The position numbers and the translations under genes are program-made. This document shows, in pieces, positions 5,092 to 5,584 of a stretch of 5,584 bases of DNA; positions within the stretch are counted from its first letter, which is position 1, and each line of letters opens with the position of its first letter. Source of the DNA: Caulobacter sp. B11 (lineage in GTDB: Bacteria > Pseudomonadota > Alphaproteobacteria > Caulobacterales > Caulobacteraceae). The stretch covers positions 1-5,584 of the forward strand of contig NZ_PEGG01000218.1 in NCBI RefSeq assembly GCF_002737765.1. The letters are read 5' to 3'. Below the pieces are notes generated by a model. The model was not told the origin of the DNA. It worked only from the letters and a program-made list of their open reading frames with translations, and ran no database searches.

Positions 5092-5584
5092 CTACAACCC
5101 CCTGGCCCCGAGGCTGACCGCCCGGGCCAGGGCCTGGGCCAGCTGGGCGTCGGAGCGGGCCAGGGCGGCGACGTCGCCGCCCTGCACCTGGATCGTCAGA
5201 TGGATCCCGCCGCTCGCCCCGGCGGGTTCGATCGTCCCCGCCCCGGCCGGACGAAACAGCTCCGGGCCGCGCTCGCCGACAAGATAGGTCCCGCCGGCGC
5301 TGACCGGACCGCCCTCGGCCCGGGTTCCGGCGAAGGTTGATTTCAGCACCGCGCCGAGCGCTTCGCCAGACCCCCGCCCGGGGCGCCCGCCGCCGCATTG
5401 ACCGCCGCGATCACCGCCTGGGCCAGCTCGGCCAGGCTGATCTTGCCGTCGGCGGCGGCCCGGGAAAGCGACCGGGCCAGGCTGGTCCCGGCGCTGGCGA
5501 AGGCCGCGTCAATGGCCCGGGCCGCGTCCTGGGCCGGTTCGCGCAGGGCCGCCAGGGCCGCCGCCGCCTCGCTGGCCCGGGCCG
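5092..5584 (-). CDS. GTA tape-measure-like protein (g11-like), C-terminal part with one apparent frameshift
   Basis: This is the C-terminal ~165 residues of a tail tape-measure-type protein; the N-terminal part lies beyond the right edge. The upstream half is an alanine-rich helical region (AAFASAGTSLARSLSRAAAD, then GKISLAELAQAVIAAVNAAAG), like the end of GTA g11 proteins. The end carries the common tape-measure tail motif YLVGERGPELFRPAGAGTIE, followed by a segment IHLTIQVQGGDVAALARSDA. The two halves are in different frames. Without correction the upstream frame stops at 5343-5345; adding one base to the five-C run at 5371-5375 joins them through GGGSGEALGAVLKSTFAG. The stop codon is TAG at 5092-5094. 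In canonical clusters g12 follows directly; here about 1 kb of other genes intervenes. Confidence 0.85.
5371..5375 (-). other. Apparent single-base deletion in a homopolymer within g11
   Basis: Five C (five G on the coding strand) sit exactly where the g11 reading frame must change. Six would give one continuous protein. The setting is typical of homopolymer miscounts in sequencing. Confidence 0.65.

Noticed and set aside
5343..5398. Programmed ribosomal frameshift in g11
   Set aside because: Programmed frameshifting in tail operons is known for the chaperone gene pair upstream of the tape measure, not near the end of the tape-measure gene. There is no slippery heptamer of the usual type, and similar breaks elsewhere in the window point to sequence error.
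1..5584. CRISPR array, tRNA or rRNA gene, insertion sequence, toxin-antitoxin or defence system
   Set aside because: No spaced direct repeats, RNA gene signatures, transposase motifs, terminal inverted repeats or defence domains are visible. The coding content is accounted for by GTA tail genes and two membrane proteins.

Overview
The window is the tail-encoding part of a gene transfer agent (GTA) cluster of the RcGTA type, or of a defective prophage of the same lineage, from a very GC-rich alphaproteobacterium. Caulobacterales (Caulobacter, Phenylobacterium or Brevundimonas-like) is the best guess. The basis is the conserved gene order, the protein motifs, the codon use, and a promoter that fits the Caulobacter housekeeping consensus. 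Genus is inference; no rRNA or marker gene is present.

Layout, read along the minus strand from right to left. The 3' end of the tape-measure-like gene g11 is at 5584-5092. A small three-helix membrane protein of unknown function follows (5015-4665). A strong bidirectional terminator (4645-4681) separates it from a plus-strand DUF805 membrane protein gene (4149-4595), which has its own promoter (4094-4120) and ribosome binding site. A short divergent control region (4032-4148) leads into a tightly packed minus-strand block. That block holds g12 (DUF2460 distal tail protein, 4031-3402), g13 (DUF2163/BR0599 hub protein, 3402-2752), g14 (NlpC/P60 cell-wall peptidase, 2755-2294) and g15 (large TIM-barrel host-specificity protein, from 2306 past the left edge). 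Adjacent genes in the block overlap by 1, 4 and 13 bases, which suggests translational coupling.

How the genes work together: g12 to g15 would build the distal end of a siphovirus-like tail. They form the ring at the tail end, the hub that closes the tube, a peptidase that opens the peptidoglycan, and the megatron/host-contact protein. g11 sets tail length or fills the tube. The two membrane proteins between g11 and g12 do not belong to the canonical GTA set. With their own promoter, a shared terminator and visibly lower GC content, they look like a moron-type cassette that splits the tail operon.

Points needing care: the last ~270 bases of g15 at the left edge need about six single-base corrections to read as one protein, and g11 needs one. 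All are close to runs of G or C, so sequence error near contig ends is more likely than true decay. g14 ends in a short palindromic repeat that has become coding sequence. g13 is shorter than typical family members but keeps four cysteines spaced like those of the iron-sulfur hub proteins.
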